NCBI GenBank assembly: GCA_963525745.1
Contig: CAURMH010000002.1
Coordinates: 1-64,000, forward strand
Direction: 5' to 3'
DNA: 64,000 nucleotides
Source: CAURMH01 sp963525745
Lineage (GTDB): Bacteria; Pseudomonadota; Gammaproteobacteria; Enterobacterales; Pasteurellaceae
Part shown: in pieces, positions 27,117 to 36,287 of the stretch
Layout: every line of letters begins with the position of its first letter
Numbering within the stretch: the stretch's first letter is position 1
Notes under the pieces: model-generated
Seen by the model: only the letters and a program-made list of their open reading frames with translations
Databases searched by the model: none
What the model was told of the DNA's origin: nothing
Translations under genes and position numbers: made by a program

Positions 27117-29777
27117 ATGTCAGAAACCTTAGTAAATGATGTTGATCCAATTGAAACAAACGATTGGCTGTTAGCGGTAGACTCATTAATTCGTGCGGAA
27201 GGCGCAGAACGTGCTCAGTATATTATCGAGCAGATTCTTGATAAGGCGCGTGAGGGCGGAGTGGCTGTCGCTAAAGGCGGAATTACGACGCCTTATATCA
27301 ATACGATCCCTGTATCGGAGCAACCGGCTTATCCGGGCAATAAGGCGATTGAGCGTCGGATTCGTTCTGCCGTGCGTTGGAATGCGATTATGGCAGTGTT
27401 ACGCGGTCAGAAAAAAGACTTGGATTTGGGCGGCCATATTTCAACTTATCAAGCGGCAGCCACAGTTTATGAAGTTGGTTTTAACCATTTCTTTAAAGGC
27501 GCAACAGATAAAGACGGCGGGGATTTAGTCTTTTTCCAAGGCCATGCGGCGCCGGGAATGTATGGTCGTGCTTTCTTGGAAGGACGCATTACGGAAGAAC
27601 AAATGAATAATTTCCGTCAAGAGGCCTTTGCTGACGGTTTATCTTCTTACCCGCATCCGCATTTAATGCCGGATTTTTGGCAGTTCTCCACGGTTTCGAT
27701 GGGGTTGGGGCCGGTTAATGCGATTCGTAATGCCCGTTTCCTTAAATATTTACATAATCGTGGCTTGATGGATACTTCCGGGCAAAAAGTTTACGCGTTC
27801 CTTGGCGACGGAGAAATGGATGAAATTGAAGCGAAAGGGGATTTGACATTTGCCGCCCGCGAAGGCTTGGATAACTTAATTTTTGTGATCAGTTGTAATC
27901 TTCAGCGTTTAGATGGTCCGGTAACCGGTAACGGTAAGATCGTTCAGGAATTGGAAGGATTGTTTACCGGTGCGGGCTGGGAAGTGATCAAAGTGATGTG
28001 GGGTAAAGGCTGGGATAAATTACTTGAAAAAGATACTTCCGGCAAACTTCAGCAGTTGATGATGGAAACTCTTGATGGTGATTATTTAACTTTTAAATCC
28101 AAAAACGGCGCTTATATACGCGAGCATTTCTTCGGTCGTTACCCTGAAACGGCGGCATTGGTTGCGGATATGACGGATGATGAAATTTGGGCGTTAAAAC
28201 GCGGCGGTCATGACGAAGAGAAGGTTTATGCAGCATTCCACAAAGCGCAAAGTGCGGGCAAACCGGTCGTGATTTTGGCGCAAATGGTAAAAGGTTATTG
28301 TATTCCTGAAGCGGAAAGTAAAAACACGGCGCACCAATCGAAAAAAATGTCGATGGAAAGCTTAAAAGGCTTCCGTGATTATTTTGAATTGCCGTTGACC
28401 GATGAGCAAGTTGAAAACTATGACTATATTACCTTTGCGGAAGGTTCGGCCGAGTATGAATATTTACATGCCCGCCGCAAGGCGTTGAACGGTTATGTGC
28501 CGAAGCGATTGCCTAAATTTACGAAAGAATTCCAGGTTCCGGCATTGGATGAGTTTCAAGCATTATTAGCCGAGCAGCCACGCGGTATTTCAACAACAAT
28601 GGCTTTTGTTCGTGTATTGAATACCTTGTTGAAAGATAAAAATATCGGTAAACAAATCGTGCCGATTATCGCCGACGAAGCGCGTACTTTTGGGATGGAG
28701 GGCTTATTCCGTCAAATCGGTATTTATAACCCGCATGGGCAAAACTATGTGCCTTCGGATCGCGATTTGGTGGCGTATTACCGCGAAGCGAAGGACGGAC
28801 AGGTATTGCAGGAAGGAATTAATGAACTGGGTGCGACAGCTTCGTGGTTAGCGGCGGCCAATTCTTATTCGGTTAATAATTTACCGATGATTCCATTCTT
28901 TATTTATTATTCAATGTTTGGTTTCCAACGCGTCGGCGATTTAATGTGGGCGGCGGGCGATCAGTTAGCACGCGGTTTTATGATCGGTGGAACATCCGGT
29001 CGTACCACATTGAACGGCGAAGGATTGCAGCATGAAGACGGCCATAGCCATATTCAAGCCGGGGTAATCCCAAATTGTGTTTCTTATGATCCGGCATTTG
29101 CATTTGAAGTCGCGGTGATTGTACAGGATGGTATTCGTCGTATGTACGGACCGCAACAGGAAGATGTCTTCTATTATATGACCACATTAAATGAGGTTTA
29201 TGATCAACCGGCAATGCCGCAAGGTGCCGAAGAAGGTATTCGTAAAGGGATTTATAAATTTGAAACGATTACAGGCAGAGGCAACGGAAAAGTTCAATTG
29301 CTGGGATCTGGCGCAATTTTACGCCATGTGCGTGAAGCAGCACAGATTCTTGCCAATGAGTACGGTGTTGAGTCCGATGTTTACAGTGTGACTTCATTTA
29401 ATGAATTGGCGCGTGACGGGGCAGAAGTTGCCCGTTGGAATTTATTACATCCGACAGAAGCGCCGAAAGTGCCTTATATTGCACAAGTAATGAATGAGGC
29501 ACCGGCGGTAGCGGCAACGGATTATATTAAACTTTATGCTGATCAGGTTCGAGGCTTCGTTCCGGCGCAAAGTTATCACGTGTTAGGTACAGACGGTTTC
29601 GGTCGTTCCGATAGTCGTGCGAATTTGCGTGAATTCTTTGAAGTTGATGCGCGTTATGTCGTTGTTGCTGCGCTTTCCGAATTGGCGAAACAAGGCAAGT
29701 TCGACAAAAAAGTCGTCGCTGAGGCGATTGCGAAATTCGGCTTAAATGTTGACCGTTTAAATCCGTTATACGCATAA
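27117..29777 (+). CDS. aceE: Pyruvate dehydrogenase E1 component
   Basis: AceE (886 residues, the homodimeric E1 type) decarboxylates pyruvate with thiamine diphosphate and passes the acetyl group to the lipoyl arms of AceF. The thiamine-binding motif is GDGEMDEIEAKGDLTFAAREGLDNLIFVISCN in two halves (GDG near residue 230, the closing N about 30 residues on). The N-terminal block 'ETNDWLLAVDSLIRAEGAERAQYI' matches AceE, and the length is within one residue of the E. coli protein. It is the first gene of aceE-aceF-lpdA; an inverted uptake-signal pair separates it from aceF. Confidence 0.97.
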   Translation: MSETLVNDVDPIETNDWLLAVDSLIRAEGAERAQYIIEQILDKAREGGVAVAKGGITTPYINTIPVSEQPAYPGNKAIERRIRSAVRWNAIMAVLRGQKKDLDLGGHISTYQAAATVYEVGFNHFFKGATDKDGGDLVFFQGHAAPGMYGRAFLEGRITEEQMNNFRQEAFADGLSSYPHPHLMPDFWQFSTVSMGLGPVNAIRNARFLKYLHNRGLMDTSGQKVYAFLGDGEMDEIEAKGDLTFAAREGLDNLIFVISCNLQRLDGPVTGNGKIVQELEGLFTGAGWEVIKVMWGKGWDKLLEKDTSGKLQQLMMETLDGDYLTFKSKNGAYIREHFFGRYPETAALVADMTDDEIWALKRGGHDEEKVYAAFHKAQSAGKPVVILAQMVKGYCIPEAESKNTAHQSKKMSMESLKGFRDYFELPLTDEQVENYDYITFAEGSAEYEYLHARRKALNGYVPKRLPKFTKEFQVPALDEFQALLAEQPRGISTTMAFVRVLNTLLKDKNIGKQIVPIIADEARTFGMEGLFRQIGIYNPHGQNYVPSDRDLVAYYREAKDGQVLQEGINELGATASWLAAANSYSVNNLPMIPFFIYYSMFGFQRVGDLMWAAGDQLARGFMIGGTSGRTTLNGEGLQHEDGHSHIQAGVIPNCVSYDPAFAFEVAVIVQDGIRRMYGPQQEDVFYYMTTLNEVYDQPAMPQGAEEGIRKGIYKFETITGRGNGKVQLLGSGAILRHVREAAQILANEYGVESDVYSVTSFNELARDGAEVARWNLLHPTEAPKVPYIAQVMNEAPAVAATDYIKLYADQVRGFVPAQSYHVLGTDGFGRSDSRANLREFFEVDARYVVVAALSELAKQGKFDKKVVAEAIAKFGLNVDRLNPLYA

Positions 29778-29793
29778 GAAATAGTGAAAAAAT

Positions 29794-29843
29794 GACCGCA
29801 CTTCAATGCTAAATTTGAATAGCAAGGTGTTAAAAGTGCGGTC
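29794..29843 (+). other. Intercistronic inverted uptake-signal pair
   Basis: GACCGCACTT (29794-29803) and AAGTGCGGTC (29834-29843) are perfect 10-bp arms around a 30-base loop, followed by GGTTTTA. The long loop makes it a weak terminator at best; it may tune aceE:aceF ratio or protect the upstream mRNA end. Confidence 0.5.
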
Positions 29844-29878
29844 GGTTTTACAAATGTTTTTTAAAGGTAAAAAAGAAA

Positions 29879-31765
29879 ATGGCTAAACAAATTCAAATCC
29901 CGGATATCGGCAGCGATGAAGTTACCGTGACCGAAGTGATGGTAAAAGTTGGCGATACCATCGCGGCGGATCAATCCGTTATCAATGTGGAAGGCGATAA
30001 AGCTTCTATGGAGGTGCCGGCGCCGGAAGCCGGTGTGGTAAAAGAAATTTTAGTAAAAGTGGGCGATAAAGTGTCAACCGGTACACCGATGTTAGTGTTG
30101 GATAGCGCGAATACCGCGCCTGCACCACAAGCTCCGCAAGCCGCAGCCCCGGCACCTCAAGCCGTCCCGGCCGCTGCACAGGTTGTTGATGTCAACGTGC
30201 CTGACATCGGCGGTGACGAAGTGAATGTGACCGATATTATGGTGAAAGTGGGCGATCGCGTTGAAGTGGATCAATCCATCATTAACGTAGAAGGTGATAA
30301 AGCCTCTATGGAAGTGCCGGCGCCGGTTGCGGGTGTCGTAAAAGAAATCCTCATTAAAGCGGGTGATAAAGTGTCCACCGGCACATTAATCATGCGCTTT
30401 GAAACAGCCGGTCGCGCACCGGAAACTGCACCGGCGGCTTCTGTACCGGCAGTAACGCCTGCGGCACCGGTTGCGGGTGGTATGAAAGATGTGAACGTGC
30501 CTGACATCGGCGGTGACGAAGTGAATGTGACCGAAATCATGGTGAAAGTCGGCGATAGCGTTAGCGAAGAACAATCTTTAATCACCGTGGAAGGCGACAA
30601 AGCTTCTATGGAAGTACCTGCACCGTTTGCCGGAGTAGTGAAAGAAATTTTAGTGAAATCCGGCGATAAAGTGTCCACTGGTTCTTTAATTATGCGCTTT
30701 GAAGCTGCGGGTGCAGCACCTACCGCAACGCCGGCGCCAACCGCACAAGCGGCAGCACCGCAAGCTCCTCAAAGTACATCGGCTCCGGCAGCACAAGCTT
30801 CCGCACCGGCGGCATCTTCTTCTCAGGCGAATGTTGAAAGCGCGAAAAGCTATGCTCATGCAACACCGGTAATTCGTCGTTTAGCACGTGAATTCGGTGT
30901 GAATCTGGATAAAGTAAAAGGTACCGGTCGTAAAGGTCGTATCTTAAAAGAAGACATTCAAGCTTATGTGAAAGCCGCAGTGAAAGCTTTAGAAAGCGGC
31001 GCGGCGGCAAATGGCGCAGGTTTAGGCTTGTTACCATGGCCGAAAGTGGATTTCAGCAAATTCGGTGAAATCGAAGAAGTGGAATTAAGCCGTATCAACA
31101 AGATTTCGGGTGCGAACTTACATCGTAACTGGGTCATGATCCCGCATGTTACCCATTTCGACAAAGCGGATATCACCGACTTGGAAGCGTTCCGTAAAGA
31201 ACAAAACGCCTTGTCGGAAAAACAAAAGCTCGGCGTGAAAATCACGCCTGTGGTTTTCATTATGAAAGCGGTTGCCAAAGCATTGGAAGCCTTCCCACGC
31301 TTCAACAGCTCCATCACTGAAGACGCGCAACGTCTGATTCTGAAAAAATACATCAACATCGGCGTGGCGGTAGATACGCCAAACGGCTTGGTGGTTCCGG
31401 TATTTAAAGACGTGAACAAAAAAGGCATTATCGAGCTTTCCCGCGAATTAATGGAAGTGTCGAAAAAAGCCCGTGACGGTAAATTGACCGCAGCGGATAT
31501 GCAAGGCGGCTGCTTCACCATCTCCAGCCTCGGCGGCATTGGCACGACACACTTTGCACCGATCGTGAACGCGCCGGAAGTGGCGATTCTGGGTGTATCT
31601 AAATCTGCCATGGAACCGGTTTGGAACGGCAAAGAATTCGCTCCACGCCTGATTCTGCCGATTTCCTTGTCCTTTGACCACCGCGTGATCGATGGTGCGG
31701 ACGGTGCACGCTTCATCAGCTACATCGGTTCCGTGTTAGCCGACTTACGTCGCTTAATTATGTAA
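29879..31765 (+). CDS. aceF: Dihydrolipoyllysine acetyltransferase (PDH E2)
   Basis: AceF (628 residues) forms the core of pyruvate dehydrogenase and transfers the acetyl group to coenzyme A. Three lipoyl domains follow each other, each with the [10 protein letters not shown] attachment motif; the lipoyl lysines are Lys41, Lys141 and Lys241, an exact 100-residue spacing. Ala/Pro-rich linkers separate them. Then come the peripheral subunit-binding domain ([28 protein letters not shown], about 325-352) and the catalytic domain ending in [14 protein letters not shown] with the active-site His and Asp near residues 602 and 606. The high identity of lipoyl copies at DNA level implies recent homogenisation. 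Confidence 0.97.
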   Translation: MAKQIQIPDIGSDEVTVTEVMVKVGDTIAADQSVINVEGDKASMEVPAPEAGVVKEILVKVGDKVSTGTPMLVLDSANTAPAPQAPQAAAPAPQAVPAAAQVVDVNVPDIGGDEVNVTDIMVKVGDRVEVDQSIINVEGDKASMEVPAPVAGVVKEILIKAGDKVSTGTLIMRFETAGRAPETAPAASVPAVTPAAPVAGGMKDVNVPDIGGDEVNVTEIMVKVGDSVSEEQSLITVEGDKASMEVPAPFAGVVKEILVKSGDKVSTGSLIMRFEAAGAAPTATPAPTAQAAAPQAPQSTSAPAAQASAPAASSSQANVESAKSYAHATPVIRRLAREFGVNLDKVKGTGRKGRILKEDIQAYVKAAVKALESGAAANGAGLGLLPWPKVDFSKFGEIEEVELSRINKISGANLHRNWVMIPHVTHFDKADITDLEAFRKEQNALSEKQKLGVKITPVVFIMKAVAKALEAFPRFNSSITEDAQRLILKKYINIGVAVDTPNGLVVPVFKDVNKKGIIELSRELMEVSKKARDGKLTAADMQGGCFTISSLGGIGTTHFAPIVNAPEVAILGVSKSAMEPVWNGKEFAPRLILPISLSFDHRVIDGADGARFISYIGSVLADLRRLIM

Positions 31766-31771
31766 TTTGTC

Positions 31772-31804
31772 ACGCCCCTTGGGTTTGTATTGTTTGAGGG
31801 GCGT
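31772..31804 (+). other. Intercistronic hairpin between aceF and lpdA
   Basis: ACGCCCCT (31772-31779) and AGGGGCGT (31797-31804) are perfect 8-bp arms followed by TGTTAC, not a T run. It probably stabilises or attenuates rather than terminates; an uptake signal follows at about 31830. Confidence 0.5.
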
Positions 31805-31868
31805 TGTTACATTGACACCGACCGCTAAAAAGTGCGGTCAGAAATTTCAACGTTTTTACGAGGTAAAA

Positions 31869-33293
31869 ATGAGTAAAGAAATTAAAACCCAAGTGGTTGT
31901 ACTTGGTGCAGGTCCTGCCGGTTATTCCGCCGCCTTCCGTTGTGCTGACTTAGGCTTAGAAACCATCATTGTAGAGCGTTATTCCACCCTTGGCGGTGTG
32001 TGCTTAAATGTGGGTTGTATCCCGTCCAAAGCCTTATTACACGTTGCGAAAATCATTGAAGAAGCCAGACACGTTGAACATCACGGCGTGGTTTTTGCCG
32101 AGCCGACTATCGACTTAGATAAAATCCGTGCCGGGAAAGAAGGCGTGGTTTCCCGTTTAACCGGCGGTTTGGCGAACATGGCGAAAATGCGTAAAGTGCA
32201 AGTGGTGCAAGGCGAAGCCAAATTTGCCGATTCCCATACTTTAGCCGTGACCGACAAAGAAGGTAACGTCACCAACGTGAAATTTGATAATGCCATTATT
32301 GCAGCGGGTTCCCGTCCGATTGAGCTTCCATTCATTCCGCATCACGATCCGCGCGTTTGGGATTCTACCGATGCCCTTGCCTTGCGTGAAGTGCCGAAAG
32401 ATTTGCTCATCATGGGCGGCGGTATCATCGGGTTGGAAATGGGTACTGTATATGAAGCTTTAGGTTCAAAAGTTGACGTGGTAGAGATGTTTGACCAAGT
32501 GATTCCTGCGGCAGATAAAGACATCGTGAAAATCTTCACCAAACGTATTGAGCAAAAATTTAACTTAATGCTTGAAACCAAAGTGACCGCAGTGGAAGCC
32601 AAAGAAGACGGCATTTACGTTTCGATGGAAGGCAAAGCGGGCAATATCACTAATCGTTATGATGCCGTATTAGTGGCAATCGGTCGTACGCCGAACGGTA
32701 AACTGATCGACGCGGAAAAAGCCGGTGTGAACGTGGATGAGCGCGGGTTCATTCGTACCGACAAACAAATGCGTACCAATGTGTCCCACATTTTTGCTAT
32801 CGGTGACATTGTGGGTCAACCGATGTTGGCACACAAAGGTGTACACGAAGGTCACGTTGCTGCTGAAGTTATCGCAGGCAAAAAACACTATTTCGACCCG
32901 AAAGTGATTCCATCCATCGCTTACACCGAGCCTGAAGTAGCCTGGGTCGGTAAAACTGAGAAAGAATGTAAAGCCGAAGGCTTAAACTACGAAGTGGCGA
33001 ATTTCCCATGGGCGGCGTCCGGTCGTGCAATCGCGTCCGACTGTGCAGACGGTATGACCAAACTGATTTTCGATAAAGATACTCATCGTATTTTAGGCGG
33101 TGCTATTGTCGGCACCAACGCTGGTGAGTTGTTAGGCGAAATCGGCCTTGCCATCGAAATGGGGTGCGACGCGGAGGACATCGCATTAACTATTCATGCC
33201 CACCCAACCTTACATGAATCTGTCGGTTTAGCCGCCGAAGTGTTCGAAGGTTCGGTCACTGACTTGCCAAATCCGAAAGCAAAGAAAAAATAA
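31869..33293 (+). CDS. lpdA: Dihydrolipoyl dehydrogenase (E3)
   Basis: LpdA (474 residues from the chosen start) reoxidises the lipoyl arms of the pyruvate and 2-oxoglutarate dehydrogenase complexes with FAD and NAD. The FAD motif VVVLGAGPAGYSAAF is at the N-terminus, the redox-active disulfide is GGVCLNVGCIPSKA, the NAD motif is IMGGGIIGLEMGTVY, and the catalytic HAHPTLHE lies near the C-terminus. The ATG at 31869 follows CGAGGTAAAA and matches the E. coli N-terminus (MSxEIKTQVVVLG); the longer open frame from 31767 runs through a hairpin and an uptake signal and is not the real start. Confidence 0.97.
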   Translation: MSKEIKTQVVVLGAGPAGYSAAFRCADLGLETIIVERYSTLGGVCLNVGCIPSKALLHVAKIIEEARHVEHHGVVFAEPTIDLDKIRAGKEGVVSRLTGGLANMAKMRKVQVVQGEAKFADSHTLAVTDKEGNVTNVKFDNAIIAAGSRPIELPFIPHHDPRVWDSTDALALREVPKDLLIMGGGIIGLEMGTVYEALGSKVDVVEMFDQVIPAADKDIVKIFTKRIEQKFNLMLETKVTAVEAKEDGIYVSMEGKAGNITNRYDAVLVAIGRTPNGKLIDAEKAGVNVDERGFIRTDKQMRTNVSHIFAIGDIVGQPMLAHKGVHEGHVAAEVIAGKKHYFDPKVIPSIAYTEPEVAWVGKTEKECKAEGLNYEVANFPWAASGRAIASDCADGMTKLIFDKDTHRILGGAIVGTNAGELLGEIGLAIEMGCDAEDIALTIHAHPTLHESVGLAAEVFEGSVTDLPNPKAKKK

Positions 33294-33322
33294 TTTTCTT
33301 CTCTGATTTGATTATCGAATAA

Positions 33323-33350
33323 AAAGCCCATTATATATGGGCTTTATTTT
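33323..33350 (+). terminator. Terminator of the pyruvate dehydrogenase operon
   Basis: Perfect 9-bp arms AAAGCCCAT (33323-33331) and ATGGGCTTT (33337-33345) enclose a TATAT loop, followed by ATTTT. The sequence from here to 33516 is very A+T-rich and contains only the leader of the next gene. Confidence 0.85.
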
Positions 33351-33516
33351 CGATTTTATCTTATATCGATAAATTGAATCTAAAAAATTATCTATAATAT
33401 TAAATAAAATTTAATTTCTATTAAAAATGAGATAAAAAATTAATTTCCAATAGCTATTATTGTGCATATTTGATATGCTCTTCAGGCTAAAGATTCAACT
33501 ACAATTATATGCACTT

Positions 33517-34074
33517 ATGTTTAAACGATTTTTAATTATTATCAGCTTCGCGGCTTTTACGACAGCATGTTCAAGCAATACCTACTACGCCCAAGCCGGT
33601 ATTTACACCGAGACTGATAATGCTCAATCATCAAATTTGATTACTGATTTGGGAGAGGTAAAAACGAAAGCTTCTCGACAGCATATTAAAACGAATCGAC
33701 CGCAGTCTGACGTTTTGATTAATGATAAACAATTGGCGCAGGTCTATAACGAATGGGGCGGTACACGTTACCGCATGGGCGGTTCCTCAAAACGCGGTAT
33801 AGATTGTTCTGCTTTTGTTCAAACGGCATTCTCTGATGCATTCGGGATGAGTTTACCTCGTTCTACGGCTGAACAACGTTATTTAGGCCGCAAAATAAAT
33901 CGTAACGAGTTGCGTAAAGGCGACCTGGTCTTTTTCCGCGGTAATAAACATGTCGGCGTTTATGTAGGCAATAACAAATTTATGCATGCTAGTACGAGTA
34001 TCGGTGTAACAATTAGTTCTTTGGACGATGACTATTGGTCAAGACATTACACGCAATCTCGTCGTGTTATGTAA
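33517..34074 (+). CDS. mepS: MepS-like NlpC/P60 peptidoglycan endopeptidase lipoprotein
   Basis: The mature part resembles E. coli MepS (Spr), an outer-membrane lipoprotein that cuts D-Ala-mDAP cross-links so new wall strands can be inserted. From the ATG at 33517 the product has 185 residues: signal peptide MFKRFLIIISFAAFTTAC with a lipobox cysteine, a disordered linker, then the NlpC/P60 domain with WGGTRYRMGGSSKRGIDCSAFVQ (catalytic Cys97) and HVGVYVGNNKF (His145). The domain is otherwise complete. Upstream in-frame starts exist (from 33460) but would put about 19 residues before the signal peptide. No strong Shine-Dalgarno is visible. Confidence 0.9.
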   Translation: MFKRFLIIISFAAFTTACSSNTYYAQAGIYTETDNAQSSNLITDLGEVKTKASRQHIKTNRPQSDVLINDKQLAQVYNEWGGTRYRMGGSSKRGIDCSAFVQTAFSDAFGMSLPRSTAEQRYLGRKINRNELRKGDLVFFRGNKHVGVYVGNNKFMHASTSIGVTISSLDDDYWSRHYTQSRRVM

Positions 34075-34168
34075 GAACAACGTATTTTTAAAGAGGCGGT
34101 TTGTAAGATTCCGCCTTTATTTTTATTCTTCCTGTACGTTAATTCCGTTATTTATCTCTACAAAAATT

Positions 34169-34600
34169 TTATTGTATTCTCTTCGGTTTCATTTGATGAA
34201 TCGTATTCGTCACTGTGCCTACAACGGGTAATGCCGCCCAGTTCGCTGTTTTGATATTTTCTTTTTTGGAATCTAACGCCATAAAAATAAATTCATTATT
34301 GTTAGCGATAATAACTTCGTAGATTTGAAACTGATCATCTATTTTTAATACAACAAGATCGCCGTGAAATAGGTTTTCGTTTTTTTCAACCACAAGCATA
34401 TCACCCGTTTCAATGCCCCACGCCAGCATATTAGGATTTGTGACACGAATAAAGCAGGTTTGTTGAGGACGTTTAATGCAATAAAGATTGAGATCGAGTT
34501 TCTTATTAAATGCCATTCCTTTTTCAATATCATTAAAAAAAGGCATAGGATGATAAGAATATAAACTTTCATGTTGCAGTGCGGTATTCATGTATTTCAT
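34169..34600 (-). CDS. UmuD-like S24 family protein, catalytic residues missing
   Basis: This 143-residue protein aligns along its length with UmuD, the autocleaving subunit of DNA polymerase V: PFFNDIEKGMAF corresponds to the cleavage region, LDLNLYCIKRPQQTCFIRV and GIETGDMLVVEKNENLFHGDLVVLKID to the protease core. The catalytic serine (GDSM, Ser60 in UmuD) is replaced in TNPNM by Asn57, and the catalytic lysine (Lys97) falls on Tyr94 in FQIYEV. It is therefore probably unable to cleave itself. Start ATG 34600 follows AAGGAG. A perfect LexA box lies about 65 bases upstream. No umuC is nearby. It could be a regulatory or decoy UmuD; function is unknown. Confidence 0.85.
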   Translation of the reverse strand: MKYMNTALQHESLYSYHPMPFFNDIEKGMAFNKKLDLNLYCIKRPQQTCFIRVTNPNMLAWGIETGDMLVVEKNENLFHGDLVVLKIDDQFQIYEVIIANNNEFIFMALDSKKENIKTANWAALPVVGTVTNTIHQMKPKRIQ

Positions 34601-34639
34601 CGATTTATCTCCTTATTTTTACGAATTAGATATTAAATA

Positions 34640-34655
34640 GTGTTTATTTATACAG
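34640..34655 (-). promoter_or_regulatory. Second, weaker LexA-like box
   Basis: Read on the minus strand, CTGTATAAATAAACAC matches CTGT-N8-ACAG with one mismatch. Together with the box at 34663 it would give two LexA sites in tandem, as found at strongly SOS-controlled genes. Confidence 0.45.
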
Positions 34656-34662
34656 TTAATTT

Positions 34663-34682
34663 TACTGTAATTAGATACAGTA
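34663..34682 (-). promoter_or_regulatory. LexA (SOS) box, consensus match
   Basis: TACTGTAATTAGATACAGTA contains CTGT-N8-ACAG with both flanking TA/TA bases, a full match to the gammaproteobacterial LexA operator. It lies 63 bases before the UmuD-like gene, in promoter position. Confidence 0.85.
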
Positions 34683-34781
34683 TGTCAACGTTAATGCAGA
34701 AATTTTTTTAACTGAATTAATTATGCCTGATAAGCTTTGGCGAAATTTCACAAAAAATGACCGCACTTAGTGAAAAAGCAG

Positions 34782-34795
34782 AGAAAACGTTTTCT
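34782..34795 (+). promoter_or_regulatory. Palindrome resembling a LacI-family operator
   Basis: AGAAAACGTTTTCT is a perfect 14-bp palindrome with the central CG typical of PurR/GalR-type operators, about 90 bases before sstT. A hairpin GATCGA/TCGATC follows near 34840. Whether any regulator binds is unknown. Confidence 0.3.
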
Positions 34796-34886
34796 TTTAA
34801 GTAAAATTTAAGCTATCTTAAAGACGTTTTATTCGGGGGATCGAAATCTCGATCTAATGGTTTAATTCAACATCATACTGATAATT

Positions 34887-36128
34887 ATGAACTCATCACG
34901 CTTAGTTAATCTATTTTTTCAAGGTAATTTGGTCACACGAATTGCTATTGGTTTAATCTCAGGAATTATTATTGCCCTTCTTTCTCCTTCGTTAGAATCC
35001 TCTCTGGATTTTAGCCTTTCCGACAAAATCGGTGTGTTAGGGACGATTTTTGTTAAAGGACTGCGTTCCGTTGCGCCGGTTTTAATTTTTGTATTGGTGA
35101 TTGCAGCCATTGCAAATAAAAAAGTCGGTTCTAAAAGCAATATGAAGCCGATTATTATTCTTTATCTTTTAGGGACTTTTTTAGCCGCACTTTCCGCCGT
35201 CATCGCCGGCTTTTTGTTTCCAACGGAAGTGGCGTTGGCATCACAACAAGACGCCGCTTCTGCGCCGACGGGGATTGGTCAGGTATTACTAACACTGGTT
35301 TTAAATGTGGTAGATAATCCGCTCAATGCATTATTAAACGGTAATTTCATCGGCGTATTAGCTTGGGGGATTGCCCTCGGTATCGCGTTTCGTTATGGTG
35401 CCGATTCAACCAAAGCCTTTTTGTCCGATTTGGCTGAAGCCGTGTCAAAAGTCGTTCACGTGATTATTAGCTTTGCGCCTTTTGGGGTTTGCGGCTTAGT
35501 GGCACAAACGCTGGGAGACAAAGGTTTCTCTGCATTAGGCGGATATATTCAATTATTAGCAGTTTTAGTCGGTACGATGCTTTTTGTGGCCTTTATAATC
35601 AATCCGTTATTGGTTTATTGGAAACTCCGTCGCAACCCCTATCCGTTGGTCTGGACCTGTATCCGCGAAAGCGGTACGACCGCCTTCTTTACCCGCAGCT
35701 CGGCGGCAAATATTCCGGTGAATATCGAATTGGCGAAACGGCTGAATCTTGATGAGGAAACCTATTCTGTTTCCATTCCGCTCGGCGCAACCATCAATAT
35801 GGCCGGCGCGGCGGTAACGATTACGATTCTAACTTTGGCGGCGGTACACACATTAAATATCGAGGTTTCGTTTTTCAATGCGATTTTATTGAGCATTATG
35901 GCCAGCCTCGGTGCTTGCGGTGCTTCCGGCGTTGCGGGCGGCTCTTTGCTATTAATTCCGCTTGCCTGTAGCTTGTTTGGTATTTCCGACGATGTCGCCG
36001 CACAAATGATCGGCGTCGGTTTTGTTATCGGTATTTTGCAAGATTCCACCGAGACCGCACTAAACTCTTCTACCGACGTATTATTTACCGCGGCGGTTTG
36101 TATGGAAGAAGAGAGTAAAAACGCCTAA
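34887..36128 (+). CDS. sstT: Serine/threonine:sodium symporter SstT
   Basis: SstT (413 residues) takes up serine and threonine with sodium across the inner membrane. It belongs to the dicarboxylate/amino acid:cation symporter family: eight transmembrane helices plus two re-entrant loops, with the serine-rich loop [20 protein letters not shown], the conserved [15 protein letters not shown] block and '[21 protein letters not shown]' at the last helix. Length equals the enteric family. It stands alone between its own leader and a strong terminator, divergent from the UmuD-like gene. Confidence 0.95.
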   Translation: MNSSRLVNLFFQGNLVTRIAIGLISGIIIALLSPSLESSLDFSLSDKIGVLGTIFVKGLRSVAPVLIFVLVIAAIANKKVGSKSNMKPIIILYLLGTFLAALSAVIAGFLFPTEVALASQQDAASAPTGIGQVLLTLVLNVVDNPLNALLNGNFIGVLAWGIALGIAFRYGADSTKAFLSDLAEAVSKVVHVIISFAPFGVCGLVAQTLGDKGFSALGGYIQLLAVLVGTMLFVAFIINPLLVYWKLRRNPYPLVWTCIRESGTTAFFTRSSAANIPVNIELAKRLNLDEETYSVSIPLGATINMAGAAVTITILTLAAVHTLNIEVSFFNAILLSIMASLGACGASGVAGGSLLLIPLACSLFGISDDVAAQMIGVGFVIGILQDSTETALNSSTDVLFTAAVCMEEESKNA

Positions 36129-36151
36129 ATTTTATACTATTCATAAGTCGA

Positions 36152-36180
36152 AATAGGTGGGATTACCCACCTATTTTTTT
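36152..36180 (+). terminator. Terminator of sstT
   Basis: Perfect 10-bp arms AATAGGTGGG (36152-36161) and CCCACCTATT (36166-36175) with an ATTA loop, followed by a run of T. Confidence 0.92.
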
Positions 36181-36287
36181 GAATAACGTTCAATGAAGTC
36201 ATTCCGAATTTATCACTATTTTTCTATACAAAGTGAGGTCTGATTTGATAGACTTTTTTTAATCTTTCACTGAAACAGGAGGTAAAA

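Noticed and set aside
30271..31716. Long minus-strand frames opposite aceF
   Set aside because: They mirror the codon pattern and the repeated lipoyl domains of aceF and lack ribosome sites.
31767..31868. Longer lpdA start
   Set aside because: The extension crosses a hairpin and an uptake signal, has no ribosome site, and is absent from the family; ATG 31869 fits.
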